Shown here: positions 52,743 through 63,636 of the stretch, piece after piece
Position numbering within the stretch: the stretch's first letter is position 1
How the letters are laid out: each line of letters opens with the position of its first letter
NCBI RefSeq assembly: GCF_032118995.1
Contig: NC_092669.1
Location: 1,782,501-1,846,500, forward strand
From: Asterias amurensis
Taxonomy: Eukaryota; Echinodermata; Asteroidea; Forcipulatida; Asteriidae
Direction: 5' to 3'
Length of the DNA stretch: 64,000 nt
Notes under the pieces: model-generated
The model's input: only the letters and a program-made list of their open reading frames with translations
What the model was told of the DNA's origin: nothing
Databases searched by the model: none
Position numbers and translations under genes: made by a program

Positions 52743-55700
52743 TTATTGAAGAGGGAATCCAAGATCATCAGGCTCTCTTTTAATCTTGATGTCTTCCCGA
52801 GCAACAGTTGTCATGCCGATCGGTGTATCACAGCATTGCAATGAGGTCGTGCTGGTCGTCGAGGCAGACCCCGGTGAGGACATCTTCTCTGCCGTCTCGG
52901 GATCTGTCTCAGAGGAGAACGATTTCGGAGTGTCCACTTCTTGATCAATTCTCGCCTCCCTGGATTCTGCATCAGAAACGGCGTTGGTTTGTGTCTTGTT
53001 TTTGAAGACGGGTCTTGAGTTAATTAAGTCCTCTGGTGGGGTAAGAAATCTACAAAAAAAGGAAACAAACAAAAATTGTCAGCATTAACATTTAAGAAAG
53101 TTGCCTGAATTATTATTTTTTTTGAGAGATCGCCTTACATGACAAGGCCATGGATAGCCACTTCAAGGTGAGGGCTATCTTAAATGACCCGTCCCAAATC
53201 AACTGCCACCAGGGGGCCTGCTGCCACTCACTCCTGGGGCTGAAACAGGGCTACCCATTTTACAGTCCGAAAGTACGTAGACATGGGTATCATCCACTAG
53301 GAGCCTGGCTAGTAGAGCAGAATGCACTAGGAGAGGGCTACTGCCACCAGGGGAATGTTGCCACCTACATGTACTCCTGGGGCTGAAACAGGATAATCCC
53401 CTTCACAGTCTGTAAGGATGTAGGCATGGGTATCATCCACTAGGAGCCTAGCTGGTAAAGCAGAATGCACTAGGAGAGGGCTACTGCCACCAGGGGAATG
53501 TTGCCACCTACATGTACTCCTGGGGCTGAAACAGGATAATCCCCTTCACAGTCTGTAAGGATGTAGGCATGGGTATCATCCACTAGGAGGCTGGCTGGTA
53601 GAGCAGAATGCACTAGGAGAGGGCTACTGCCACCAGGGGAATGTAGCCACCTACTCCTGAGCCTCAAACAGGGTTACCCCCTTCACAGTCCGTTAGGATA
53701 GGCATGGGTATCATCCACTTGGAGCCTGGCTAGTAGAGCAGAATGCACTACCTTCCAAACTTAATACAATTTCTGATGCCCCAGATTGCCCTGGCACAAA
53801 TCATTCAACAACCTCTAGTCTGGCTGGTACACACTTACTCCTGTGTGTGGAGAAGAAATCATGGTTAAAGGTCTTGCTGTCTTGACCGGGATTCGAACCC
53901 ATACTTTCAGGACTTGAATTTGATCATCCTAGGCTCGATTTCACAAAGCACTAAGATTCATCTTCATATGAGTTGGCAAATTTATGGTGATTTGTCTTGT
54001 GACATCACGCTTTGCTATTCAAATCAGATTGATACGCAGTTAAGATCACAGGCCTGAATGACTCCAGTAGAAATTTACAATTTCCTCATAGGGTCCCCTT
54101 CACCAAGGAGAAAATGCCTTGGTGCCCTTGCCCTTTCAAAAAACGCAGCAAACAGGCCCGAGACAAATTCTTAGCTCTTTGTGAAATCGACCCCATGACC
54201 ACTCAGCCCTGGGGCCAATTTCATAGAGCTGCTTAAGCAAACAATTTGCTTAAGCACAAAAATAGCTCGCTTAATTTACACATGCTACCGGCCAAAATGT
54301 CATGCCATATACATTGCTTGTGACTGATATTTAGCTGTTGTTTACTTAGCATAACAATTGAGTGGAGTCTTGGCCGGTAATCTGATTTTACTGAGCATGA
54401 ATTTTTTTGCTTAAGCAAAATTTTGTGCTTAAGCAGCTCTATGAAATTGGGCCCTGGTAATGAACTCACCGGTATGTCAGCTTCTGCCCCGGTTCCTTGC
54501 ATAGAATCCCTGTGTTGTAATAATACCTCATTCCTCTGGACATCTTCTCGTATGTCATATTCAGTCGATTCTTCTCCTTCCCCCAGAGTTTTGAGACTTT
54601 CTCCGTATCGATGATGCGGAAGACGAGGCAAACTTCGTCCTCCCAACAGATGGAGTGGAGATTGTTTCTATCTTTGAGGAGTTGCCATAAGAATTGCCAC
54701 AAGAGGGGTCTGTGACCTGTAAGCAAGAAGTGGTGTGATGGTAAAAACTTTAAAGAGGAGGTTAGAAGTTTGATAATTACTCTTAAAGGATTTGGGTACT
54801 TTTTGTAACACAAAACACGATGTCCACAGATTTACATTAAACTAACACCGTTTGAAGATAATGATAGTAGAAAGCGTACCTTAAATACTAATGCTAAGGT
54901 GCTGAAAGTTTTTGAGAATGAGTAAAACAATGTCATGAAATTACCTTTTTACATGCTAAAATAATTTTCGTCTTATGATCACTGAGATGAAAATTGTGTT
55001 CATGACATTGTTTTACTCATTTCTCAAAAACTACAGCACTTCAGCAAGTAATATTTTCAGGGAAGCTTTCTAATATCATTATCTTCAAACTGTCTAAGTT
55101 TAGAGTAAATCTGTTGACATTGTGTTTTTTGTCCTACAAAAGTACATAGACCCTTTAAAATGACAGACTTGGAATAACATGCATGTCACATAGGCCACAG
55201 CCTCTTTTCTCCATGATCTTGGCACTGGACACTTTTAGTATTTAATCAAAGTAATTATTAGCATAAAAACTTACTTGGTAACCAGCAATGGAGAGCTGTT
55301 GATAGTATAAAACATTGTGAGAAATGGCTCCCTCTGAAGCAACGTAGTTTTTGAGAAAGATGTAAATTCTCACTAAAACATTTGAATTTGATTTCAAGAC
55401 CTCAGAACTAGATTTTTAGGTCCTGAAATCAAAGCACACAACTTCGTGTGACAAGGGTGTTTTTTCTTTGCAACTTTGACGACCAATTGAGTTCAAATTT
55501 TCACAGGTTTGTTATTTTGTGCATATGTTGAGATACACCAAGTGAGAAGACTGGTCTTTGACAATTACCAAACGTGTCTATGGCCTTTAAAGACACTGGA
55601 CACTATTGGTAATTGTCACAGACCAGTCTTCTCACTTGGTGTATCTCAACATATGCATCAAGTAACAAACCTGTGAAAAGTTGAGCTTGATTGGTCGTCG

Positions 55701-58700
55701 GAGTTGCGAGAAAACTATGAAAGAAAAAACACCCTTGTCACACAAAGTTGTGTGCTTTCAGATGCTTGATTTCAAGACCTCAAAATTTAAACTTGAGGTC
55801 TCGAAATCAAACTCAAGGAAAATTACTTCTTTCTCGAAAACTACGTCACTTCAGAGGGAGCCGTTTCTCACAATGTTTTATACTATCAACCTCTCCCCAT
55901 TACTCGTTACCAAGTAAGGTTTTATGATAATAATTATTTTGAGTAATTACCAAACGTGTCTATGTTCTTTAAAGCCATTGGACCCTTTCGGTACAGAAAA
56001 AAAAAAAAAGTTCACAGATTTACAAATAATTTACAGGGTTTATAGAAGGTAATGGTGAAAGACTTCTCTTGAAATATTAGTCCATGAAATGCTTGACTTT
56101 TTGAGAAAACGGTAAAACAATATAAATTCTCGTTAACGAGAATTACGGATTTGTTATAAACACATGTCATGACACGGCGAAACGCGCGGAAACAGGAGTG
56201 GGTTTTCCCGTTATTTTCTCCCGACTCCGATGTCCGATTGAGCCTAAATTTCCACAGGATTGTTATTTTATATATAAGTTGTGATACACGAAGTGTGGGA
56301 CTTGGACAACACTGTTTACCGAAAGTGTACAATGGCTTTAAGTAGAGACAATTAAAATAACAAGATGTCCATACCTTTCTTTTTACCAACTCTGACTTGT
56401 TTGGCATCGCAGTCCATTTCTAAAGTGCCTTCCTCAACTTCAGTGTCACACAAGACTTTCACATTCAGCATGTTTGAAAAAACGGATGGAGAACTCCTCT
56501 CACAGGTCAACGCCTGGCCAACAGAGGGCGCCAGATGGTACGGATATTGAAGAGAAAAAGGCGCAGGAGGCACATGGTGAGCGAGGGTGTCCGAGCTGAT
56601 GGAAGCTGACCTCTGATTGGCTGTGCAGTTGCTGATCACTCTAGTACAGGTGTTGCCATTGGTCGAGGCTGCAGCAGTCTCCTGGATAACTGGAACGTGC
56701 ACTTTTGGCTGTACCTTCATCCGACTGTAAGGCAGAACTGATTTTGGACAACGACCCCTGCTGGTAAGAATGTCTCGTAAAATCGGCCGCGCATCTCCGC
56801 TTCTGTTGGCGCTAGAATTCTGGAGGCCCTCCGCAGAACTCAGCTGAGCTTCCATCGTTTCTCTTCGGTGTTTATCTTTATAATCTTCGATAGGGGCTGC
56901 AAACCCAGCTGCTGTGAGACTTTGCCGATGAGGCAGTCTTGAGGTAAGGTACGGTGGAAAGTTCTGCTTCCGATTGACGATCTGTGAGTGATTCGCAGGT
57001 GACTGCCGACTTGGTGGGGAGGAGCAGTGAGCTGGGGAGTGGATGTCTGGTCGGGGGTTTTGACCGGTCGGGGTGTCTGGGTGCGTCTCTGGGATTGAAG
57101 CCCCGTTTCTGGGCTCTTGCAGAGTCTTAGGGTGTATGGTAGGATGAGACGACAGGTAGGGTGGGTAGCTGTGATGGATGGCTGCCATTGGGCGAGGGCT
57201 GTACTGGGACTCGTCTTCAAACACTGCATAAGGGGTGCTGTGACCGGAACTACTGGAGCTCTCATGACCATTATCTATAGAGAATTTATAAAAAATATGG
57301 ATTTATAATGCGCACTTCTCCAAAAAACAGATCAAGGTAAGCATTGTACAAAATGAAAATGAAATTAAAATGATGAAATTATAAACTATTATTATAAATT
57401 TCTGGTAGTGAAACCAAGGATGTCGCATAAGTGACTTTAATCACTGCAGCTTGCAAGCCGGAGAAAAACGTGTAAACAAGGGTGCTTGCTGTGTGAACAA
57501 GAAACACTGGGGTTAACCGCTACCCTTTCACTGTAGCTCACAAGCCAGAGGAAACCTGTAAACAAGGATGCTTGCTATGTGAACCAGAAACACTGGGGTT
57601 AACCCCTACCCTTTCACTGTAGCTTGCAAGCCTGAGGAAACCTGTAAAACGAGGGTGCTTGCTATGTGAACCAGAAACACTGGGGTTAACCCCTACCCTT
57701 TCACTGTAGCTCACAAGCCAGAGGAAACCTGTAACAGGGGTGCTTGCTTTGTGCACCAGAAACACTGGGGTTAACCCCTACCCTTTCACAAAACCTGTAA
57801 CAGGGGTGCTTGCTGTGTGAACCAGAAACACTGGGGTTAACCCCTACCCTTTCACTGTAGCTTGCAAGCCAGAGGAAACCTGTAAACAAGGATGCTTGCT
57901 ATGTGAACCAGAAACACTGGGGTTAACCCCTACTCTTTCACAAAACCTGTAACAGGGGTGCTTGCTGTGTGAACCAGAAACACTGGGGTTAACCCCTACC
58001 CTTTCACTGTAGCTTGCAAGCCAGAGGAAACCTGTAAACAAGGATGCTTGCTATGTGAACCAGAAACACTGGGGTTAACCCCTACTCTTTCACAAAACCT
58101 GTAACAGGGGTGCTTGCTATGTGAACCAGAAACACTGGGGTTAACCCCTACCCTTTCACTGTAGCTTGCAAGCCAGATGAAACCTGTAAACAAGGATGCT
58201 TGCTATGTGAACCAGAAACACTGGGGTTAACCCCTACCCTTTCACTGTAGCTCACAAGCCAGAGGAAACCTGTAAAACGAGGGTGCTTGCTATGTGAACC
58301 AGAAACACTGGGGTTAACCCCTACCCTTTCACTGTAGCTCCTCGCCTGAGGAAACCTGTAAACAAGGATGCTTGCTATGTGAACCAGAAACACTGGGGTT
58401 AACCCCTACCCTTTCACTGTAGCTTGCAAGCCTGAGGAAACCTGTAAAACGAGGGTGCTTGCTATGTGAACCAGAAACACTGGGGTTAACCCCTACCCTT
58501 TCACTGTAGCTCACAAGCCAGAGGAAACCTGTAAAACGAGGGTGCTTGCTATGTGAACCAGAAACACTGGGGTTAACCCCTACCCTTTCACTGTAGCTCC
58601 TCGCCTGAGGAAACCTGTAAACAAGGATGCTTGCTATGTGAACCAGAAACACTGGGGTTAACCCCTACCCTTTCACTGTAGCTTGCAAGCCTGAGGAAAC

Positions 58701-61700
58701 CTGTAAAACGAGGGTGCTTGCTATGTGAACCAGAAACACTGGGGTTAACCCCTACCCTTTCACTGTAGCTCACAAGCCAGAGGAAACCTGTAAAACGAGG
58801 GTGCTTGCTATGTGAACCAGAAACACTGGGGTTAACCCCTACCCTTTCACTGTAGCTTGCAAGCCTGAGGAAACCTGTAAAACGAGGGTGCTTGCTATGT
58901 GAACCAGAAACACTGGGGTTAACCCCTACCCTTTCACTGTAGCTCACAAGCCAGAGGAAACCTGTAAAACGAGGGTGCTTGCTATGTGAACCAGAAACAC
59001 TGGGGTTAACCCCTACCCTTTCACTGTAGCTTGCAAGCCTGAGGAAACCTGTAAAACGAGGGTGCTTGCTATGTGAACCAGAAACACTGGGGTTAACCCC
59101 TACCCTTTCACTGTAGCTTGCAAGCCAGAGGAAAGCTATGTGAACCAGAAACACTGGGGTTAACCCCTACTCTTTCACAAAACCTGTAACAGGGGTGCTT
59201 GCTATGTGAACAAGAAACACTGGGGTTAACCGCTACCCTTTCACTGTAGCTCACACGCCAGAGGAAACCTGTAAACAAGGATGCTTGCTATGTGAACCAG
59301 AAACACTGGGGTTAACCCCTACCCTTTCACTGTAGCTTGCAAGCCAGAGGAAACCTGTAAACAAGGATGCTTGCTATGTGAACCAGAAACACTGGGGTTA
59401 ACCCCTACCCTTTCACAAAACCTGTAACAGGGGTGCTTGCTATGTGAACCAGAAACACTGGGGTTAACCCCTACTCTTTCACAAAACCTGTAACAGGGGT
59501 GCTTGCTATGTGAACCAGAAACACTGGGGTTAACCCCTACCCTTTCACTGTAGCTTGCAAGCCAGAGGAAACCTGTAAACAAGGGTGCTTGCTTTGTGAA
59601 CCAGAAACACTGGGGTTAACCCCTACTCTTTCACTGTAGCTCCTCGCCTGAGGAAACCTGTAAACAAGGATGCTTGCTATGTGAACCAGAAACACTGGGG
59701 TTAACCCCTACTCTTTCACAAAACCTGTAACAGGGGTGCTTGCTGTGTGAACCAGAAACACTGGGGTTAACCCCTACCCTTTCACTGTAGCTTGCAAGCC
59801 AGAGGAAACCTGTAAACAAGGATGCTTGCTATGTGAACCAGAAACACTGGGGTTAACCCCTACTCTTTCACAAAACCTGTAACAGTGGTGCTTGCTATGT
59901 GAACCAGAAACACTGGGGTTAACCCCTACCCTTTCACTGTAGCTTGCAAGCCTGAGGAAACCTGTAAACAAGGGTGCTTGCTTTGTGAACCAGAAACACT
60001 GGGGTTAACCCCTACCCTTTCACTGTAGCTCCTCGCCTGAGGAAACCTGTCAACAAAGGGTGCTTGCTTTGTGAACCAGAAACACTGGGGTTAACCCATA
60101 CCCTTTCACTGTAGCTCCTCGCCTGGGGAAATCTGTTAACAAGGGTGATTGCTGTGTGAACCAAAAACATACCTGTTATTTTGAGGTTGAGTGGTAGAAG
60201 TTCTGGTATGTTCGATATTCCTCCATCGTCGCTGCTCTTTGAGTGGTCCCTGTTGCACTTGTCCAACGTTCTTAGTCTGAAAGTCGGCTCATAAGCAGGC
60301 CTGGTCGGTTCGTCGTCTGCTGAGTGGTTTTTGGAAAGGTAAAATCATACATTTCAAATGGATTTCAATATACATCCGTATGAAGGTGGGGGGGGGGTGG
60401 GTGTAGTAGAAAACCCACAACAACAAAAGAACAGTATTGTGCATCAACATGCTTACCGTAATTTTCGGATTATAAACCGCGGTTTATATGTTGATTTTGA
60501 CATTTTTTTGAACTCCTGCGGTTTATTCTCCGGGCGGCTTGTAAGCCGACGTATAAATATTTAAGAGAAAAAACGGCATTTTTTAAAAGAAAGATCGTTC
60601 GTAAAATATTCTAATAGTAATGTTTTTTTTCTTCAACGAGAACAAAAACCTGCCTGTGTGATGACAAAATCCTGTTGAAAATCCCACAATTGTATTCCGT
60701 GTTTCCTTTGTAAAACGTTTATCAACCGCCCTCAGCTCCCCCTCGCAGCGCAACTCGGGTTAGACTAGACTGGTGCCCGTCTATTTATCCTAGCGATCTC
60801 TACATGCTGACGTCAGACATTCAAGCTATACTCGTATCTCAGCGAAATAGACTCGTCCCCTGTCTATTTTTCCCACGATCTTTATATACTGACGTCAGAC
60901 ATCCAGGCTACACTCGTGTCAGCCAGCGGTTTCTTCAGCTCAACCACGCACACCGCAACAGCAGAATGGTGAATGGACGTACGCATAGAACTATGCCGCG
61001 ACGGGGGGTCAAACAAAACGTTTTCAAACCGCCCTGATTGTTGAGTCCAGTAACATTGGGAATTTATTTCCAGGCGGCGCAAATGCGAGGGCGTAGCGCA
61101 ACCCGTCGGCGAACATCGCTCAATACGGTGCCCCCAACATCTGTTGTGCAATTTCGAGATTGAGCAGCGCAATTAACAGATTGCTAGCTTTACGAACTCG
61201 CATGTGTACATGTGTGCGTAATGTGCACGCTGCAGGATACATTGCTACACACATGCTACGTCCGTCCGCCCGTCCGTCGTTGCAATCTGTTGTGGATCCT
61301 CGTTGTGGGACTACAATAAAAGGGAGGGAGAAACAACCACTTTTCTTTAATTCCCTTATTGAAAGACCCATTTCAACCTTATTTCCCGTCTACTCCGATG
61401 TTTAATAAAAGTGAATCCCCTGTCCTTATGATTACGCAAACAATAAGGTAGCGCCTTTTGTGTCATTACTACCGCTATACAATAAAAGTGAGGGAACAAC
61501 TTCAGCCGTCACTATTATTATTTCTTTTATATTTTATAAAGGAATTTTGTTGTTTTCAGTATCACAATAATAAACGTATTTTCAGTTGTAACTTTCACCA
61601 ATAATTACCCAACACAAACAATAGTGTGGTCACACAAAGGGGGTGCTGCCAGCTTACAAAAAGAATGCTATCCTATAATAGATCATTTCAATTACGATCA

Positions 61701-62714
61701 ATAGTGTAAACTTCAATACATTTCTACTCTAAGACGCAACTCCCACATTGCGGCAACTATACAAGACTGACTGATGTGCCGCCCGCCTGTCACTGCACAT
61801 TGCCACAAAGAGGACCGCAAACAAGCACGGCCCCTTTGTGTGTACGCATGCGGTGATTGGCCGTTTGATGATTGGCCGTTGTTGATTGGCCGGTGATAGT
61901 TCCATTCATAAAATCTTGGCTAGACTTCGGACGGATCGAGTAGAGCGGCTGCCCATTGTACAACAAATAGCTTGAACGTCTGACCCACGCTTCGAGGCTC
62001 GGGGCCCAGTCTAATCAAACGTGGACAACTTTTGTCAACAGAGGGCGATGCGATGCAGGGCAAAGTTCAACTATTTCTCGGTGTGCGTTGTCGACCGATC
62101 TTTGATTCAAAGAGAGTTTGTTGCCAAAGAAGTTCACAAAACATGGTCAACACAACCGATCATCAAATCGCAAATTCTTGAAAAGGGTTGTTGATGGAAA
62201 AAAAGTATAACTCAGGACTGATAGTGTGAGATAAAAAAATCACCCGTAACGCGGCAGGTTTGCGTACTTCACTTCCGTGTTTTGAGGTTAGTTTTTTCAT
62301 GGTTTTTTTTTATTTTGGTCGCGGTTTATACGCCGCGCGGCATATACGCCGACACCTAAATATTTTTTTGTATATTTTGGGGAAGTGCGGTTTATACGCC
62401 GCGCGGTTTATAATCCGAAAATTACGGTACATGTTTAGTGAATCGGGGGGGGGGGGTGTTGTACTGTATTTCACACACGCTTGTGCGATAACTTATAATC
62501 AACCCACCTCTTTTGAGGAGCTTTTGGAGGAGTTCATACAAGAAGTCTCCAGCATTAGGGGCGCGGTAACGGAAGCCTTCTTTGGAAAGGATGCAGAGGG
62601 CTTTTCCATTCATAGAGAACTTCTTCTGTTGGACATCATCCAGTTCAAACTCTCTAACACACCAATCCAGCCACTCCTCCACATCATCTTTTGACCAACT
62701 TGTGGGATGTTTAC
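52743..62714 (-). CDS. ETV6: TEL/Yan-type ETS transcriptional repressor (5' part outside the window)
   Basis: Exons (minus): 62508-62714, 60173-60319, 56375-57274, 54470-54716, 52743-53049, all in phase; 602 codons visible. The first holds a Pointed (SAM) domain: WSKDDVEEWLDWCVREFEL, FSMNGKALCILSKEGFRYR, GDFLYELLQKLLKR, close to human TEL. The 900-base exon encodes a Ser/Pro-rich linker. The fourth holds the ETS domain: LLWQFLWQLLKDRNN, LWGKEKNRLNMTYEKMSRGM, RYYYNTGILCKEPGQKL, with the two DNA-contacting arginines of the recognition helix kept. The tail begins FLTPPEDLI and ends with IKIKREPDD, a SUMO-type site. TEL and Yan polymerise through the Pointed domain and repress GGAA-bearing targets of Ras/MAPK signalling. 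Bases 62715-64000 show no upstream exon, so the start lies to the right. Confidence 0.92.
53206..53755 (+). repeat. Tandem repeat of about 142-bp units, near four copies
   Basis: 'GGGCTACTGCCACCAGGGGA' recurs at about 53335, 53477 and 53620, each followed by 'CTCCTGGGGCTGAAACAGG', 'CATGGGTATCATCCACTAGG' and 'GCAGAATGCACTAGGAGAG'. The two middle units are nearly identical. It lies in the last intron of the ETS gene. Confidence 0.85.
53932..54195. mobile_element. Family G-like foldback, interrupted
   Basis: GCTCGATTTCACAAAGCACT at the left and TTAGCTCTTTGTGAAATCGA at the right are inverted partners. Between them lies a piece of the 'TGCCTTGGTGCCCTTGCCC' repeat (about 54055-54150), which must have inserted later. 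Confidence 0.5.
54211..54455. mobile_element. Foldback MITE type A2
   Basis: GGGGCCAATTTCATAGAGCT to AGCTCTATGAAATTGGGCCC, about 245 bp, with internal GCTTAAGCA steps. The right end lies 15 bases from the ETS-domain exon (54470), in the donor flank. Confidence 0.78.
54787..55154. mobile_element. TTAA foldback MITE (family E)
   Basis: TTAA at 54783-54786 and 55155-55158 bracket AGGATTTGGGTACTTTTTGT to the inverted ACAAAAGTACATAGACCCT, 368 bp. Inner arms share 'CACAGATTTACATTAAACTA' and 'ACAATGTCATGAAATTA' with inverted partners. A decayed sister lies at 62790. Confidence 0.78.
55219..55586. mobile_element. TTAA foldback MITE (family C), first of a chain
   Basis: Starts near GGCACTGGACACTTTTAG (left end worn) and ends ACCAAACGTGTCTATGGCC before TTAA at 55587-55590. 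The next element starts directly after that TTAA. Confidence 0.72.
55591..55968. mobile_element. TTAA foldback MITE (family C), second of a chain
   Basis: AGACACTGGACACTATTGGT to ACCAAACGTGTCTATGTTC, between TTAA at 55587-55590 and 55969-55972. Both TTAA sites are shared with neighbours, one on each side. Confidence 0.8.
55973..56337. mobile_element. TTAA foldback MITE (family D), third of a chain
   Basis: AGCCATTGGACCCTTTCGGT to ACCGAAAGTGTACAATGGCT, 365 bp, between TTAA at 55969-55972 and 56338-56341. It ends 37 bases from the ETS-gene exon at 56375. Strongly similar to the 11744 copy. Confidence 0.85.
57437..60168. repeat. Minisatellite filling an ETS-gene intron, long and short units
   Basis: About 2.7 kb, roughly 33 units. 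Long units (about 85-88 bp) contain CTGTAGCTTGCAAGCCAGAG, GGAAACCTGTAAACAAGG, TGCTTGCTATGTGAACCAG, AAACACTGGGGTTAACCCC and TACCCTTTCA. Short units (about 66 bp) lack the 'CTGTAGCTTGCAAGCCAGAGG' part and read 'CAAAACCTGTAACAGGGG' instead. Each carries the palindrome GGGGTTAACCCC. The array ends a few bases from the splice donor of the exon at 60173. Long open frames on the minus strand are a by-product of the unit length. Confidence 0.95.
60456..62427. mobile_element. Large TA-flanked inverted-repeat element, non-autonomous
   Basis: CCGTAATTTTCGGATTATAA at the left and TTATAATCCGAAAATTACGG at the right, with TA at 60454-60455 and 62428-62429. The inner parts of both ends are rich in CGGTTTATACGCCG-type words and 'CCTAAATATTT'. 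TA duplication points to the Tc1/mariner/pogo group. No transposase frame is visible in 1.97 kb, so it would depend on a helper. It fills nearly all of the intron between the Pointed-domain exon and the next. Confidence 0.75.
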
Positions 62715-62789
62715 CTGCACAATCACAACAGAAATGAGAAAATTTCATTCAAATGCTTTTTATCAGTTTATTTATTTATGGTCTTTTAA

Positions 62790-63067
62790 ATGGTCTGGGT
62801 GCTTTTTGTCGGACACAAAACACAATGTCCACAGATTTACACTAAACGTACACAGTTTGAAGATAATGATGTAGAAACCTTGCCTTCCCTTAAATTGCTA
62901 AGAATCTGGAGTTTTTGAGAAAAACAAGTCACAAAAATCATTCAATAAAATGTAATATTACCAGTTATTATCGGACATGGTTTAACATCATTATCTTCAA
63001 ACTGTGTAAGTTTAATGTCAATCTGCGGGCATTGTGTTTTGTGTTACAAAAAGTATCAAATTCCTTT
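62790..63067. mobile_element. TTAA foldback MITE (family E), decayed
   Basis: TTAA at 62786-62789, then TGGTCTGGGTGCTTTTTGTC and 'CACAATGTCCACAGATTTAC'; the far arm has 'GTGTTACAAAAAGTATCAAA' and a worn TTAT in place of TTAA. It lacks about 90 bases found in the 54787 copy. Confidence 0.6.
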
Positions 63068-63242
63068 ATTATAACAAGCTGCCCATCACAGAAAAAGCCA
63101 GTTATTTGTTTCAAAAAGTTTCTCCTCAAGAAATTTGTAAGAATTAATAAGCCATAAATTGACACATGTGTAACAGTACTGTACTTTCAGGACTTGATTC
63201 TCTTGTTTCATTTTCACGTCCGCTCCGTTGAGTTTTGATTAA

Positions 63243-63636
63243 AGACACTGTACACTATTGGTAATTGTCAAAGACTAGTCTTCACAGTTTGTGTATCTCA
63301 ACATATTTATACATATAAAATAACAAACCTGTGAAAATTTGAGCTCAATCGGTCGTTGAAATTGCAAGATATTAATGAAAGAAAAAAACACCCTTGTCAC
63401 ACCATGGTCCCACGAAGTTGTGTGCTTTCAGATGCTTGATTTCGAGACCTCAAATTCTAAATCTGAGGTCTCGAAATCAATTGTGGAAAATTACTTCTTT
63501 CTCCAAAACTACGTCACTTCAGAGGGAGCTGTTTCTCACAATGTTTTATATTATCAACCTCTCCCCATTACTAATAATCAAGAAAGGTTTTATGATGACA
63601 ATTATTTTGAGTAATGACCAAAAGTGTCCACTGCCT
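63243..63636. mobile_element. TTAA foldback MITE (family C)
   Basis: TTAA at 63239-63242 and 63637-63640 bracket AGACACTGTACACTATTGGT to ACCAAAAGTGTCCACTGCC, 394 bp. Central blocks TTTCGAGACCTCAAATTC and GAGGTCTCGAAATCAA pair. Upstream of the visible ETS-gene exons, probably in an intron. Bases 63641-64000 show nothing I recognise. Confidence 0.8.

Noticed and set aside
53150-53667. Open frames over the 142-bp tandem repeat
   Set aside because: They track the repeat period and have no coding features.
57437-60168. CRISPR-like array
   Set aside because: Units are tandem with no unique spacers, and this is an animal genome.
57538-60266. Long minus-strand open frames (up to 188 aa) with repeated SERVGVNPSVSGSHSKHP
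   Set aside because: They follow the minisatellite exactly. Frames stay open because many units have lengths that preserve phase. No start context, splice signals or domain support a protein.
62260-62694. Plus-strand frame of 144 aa over the Pointed-domain exon
   Set aside because: It is the antisense shadow of the ETS-gene exon, joined to the end of the TA-flanked element.
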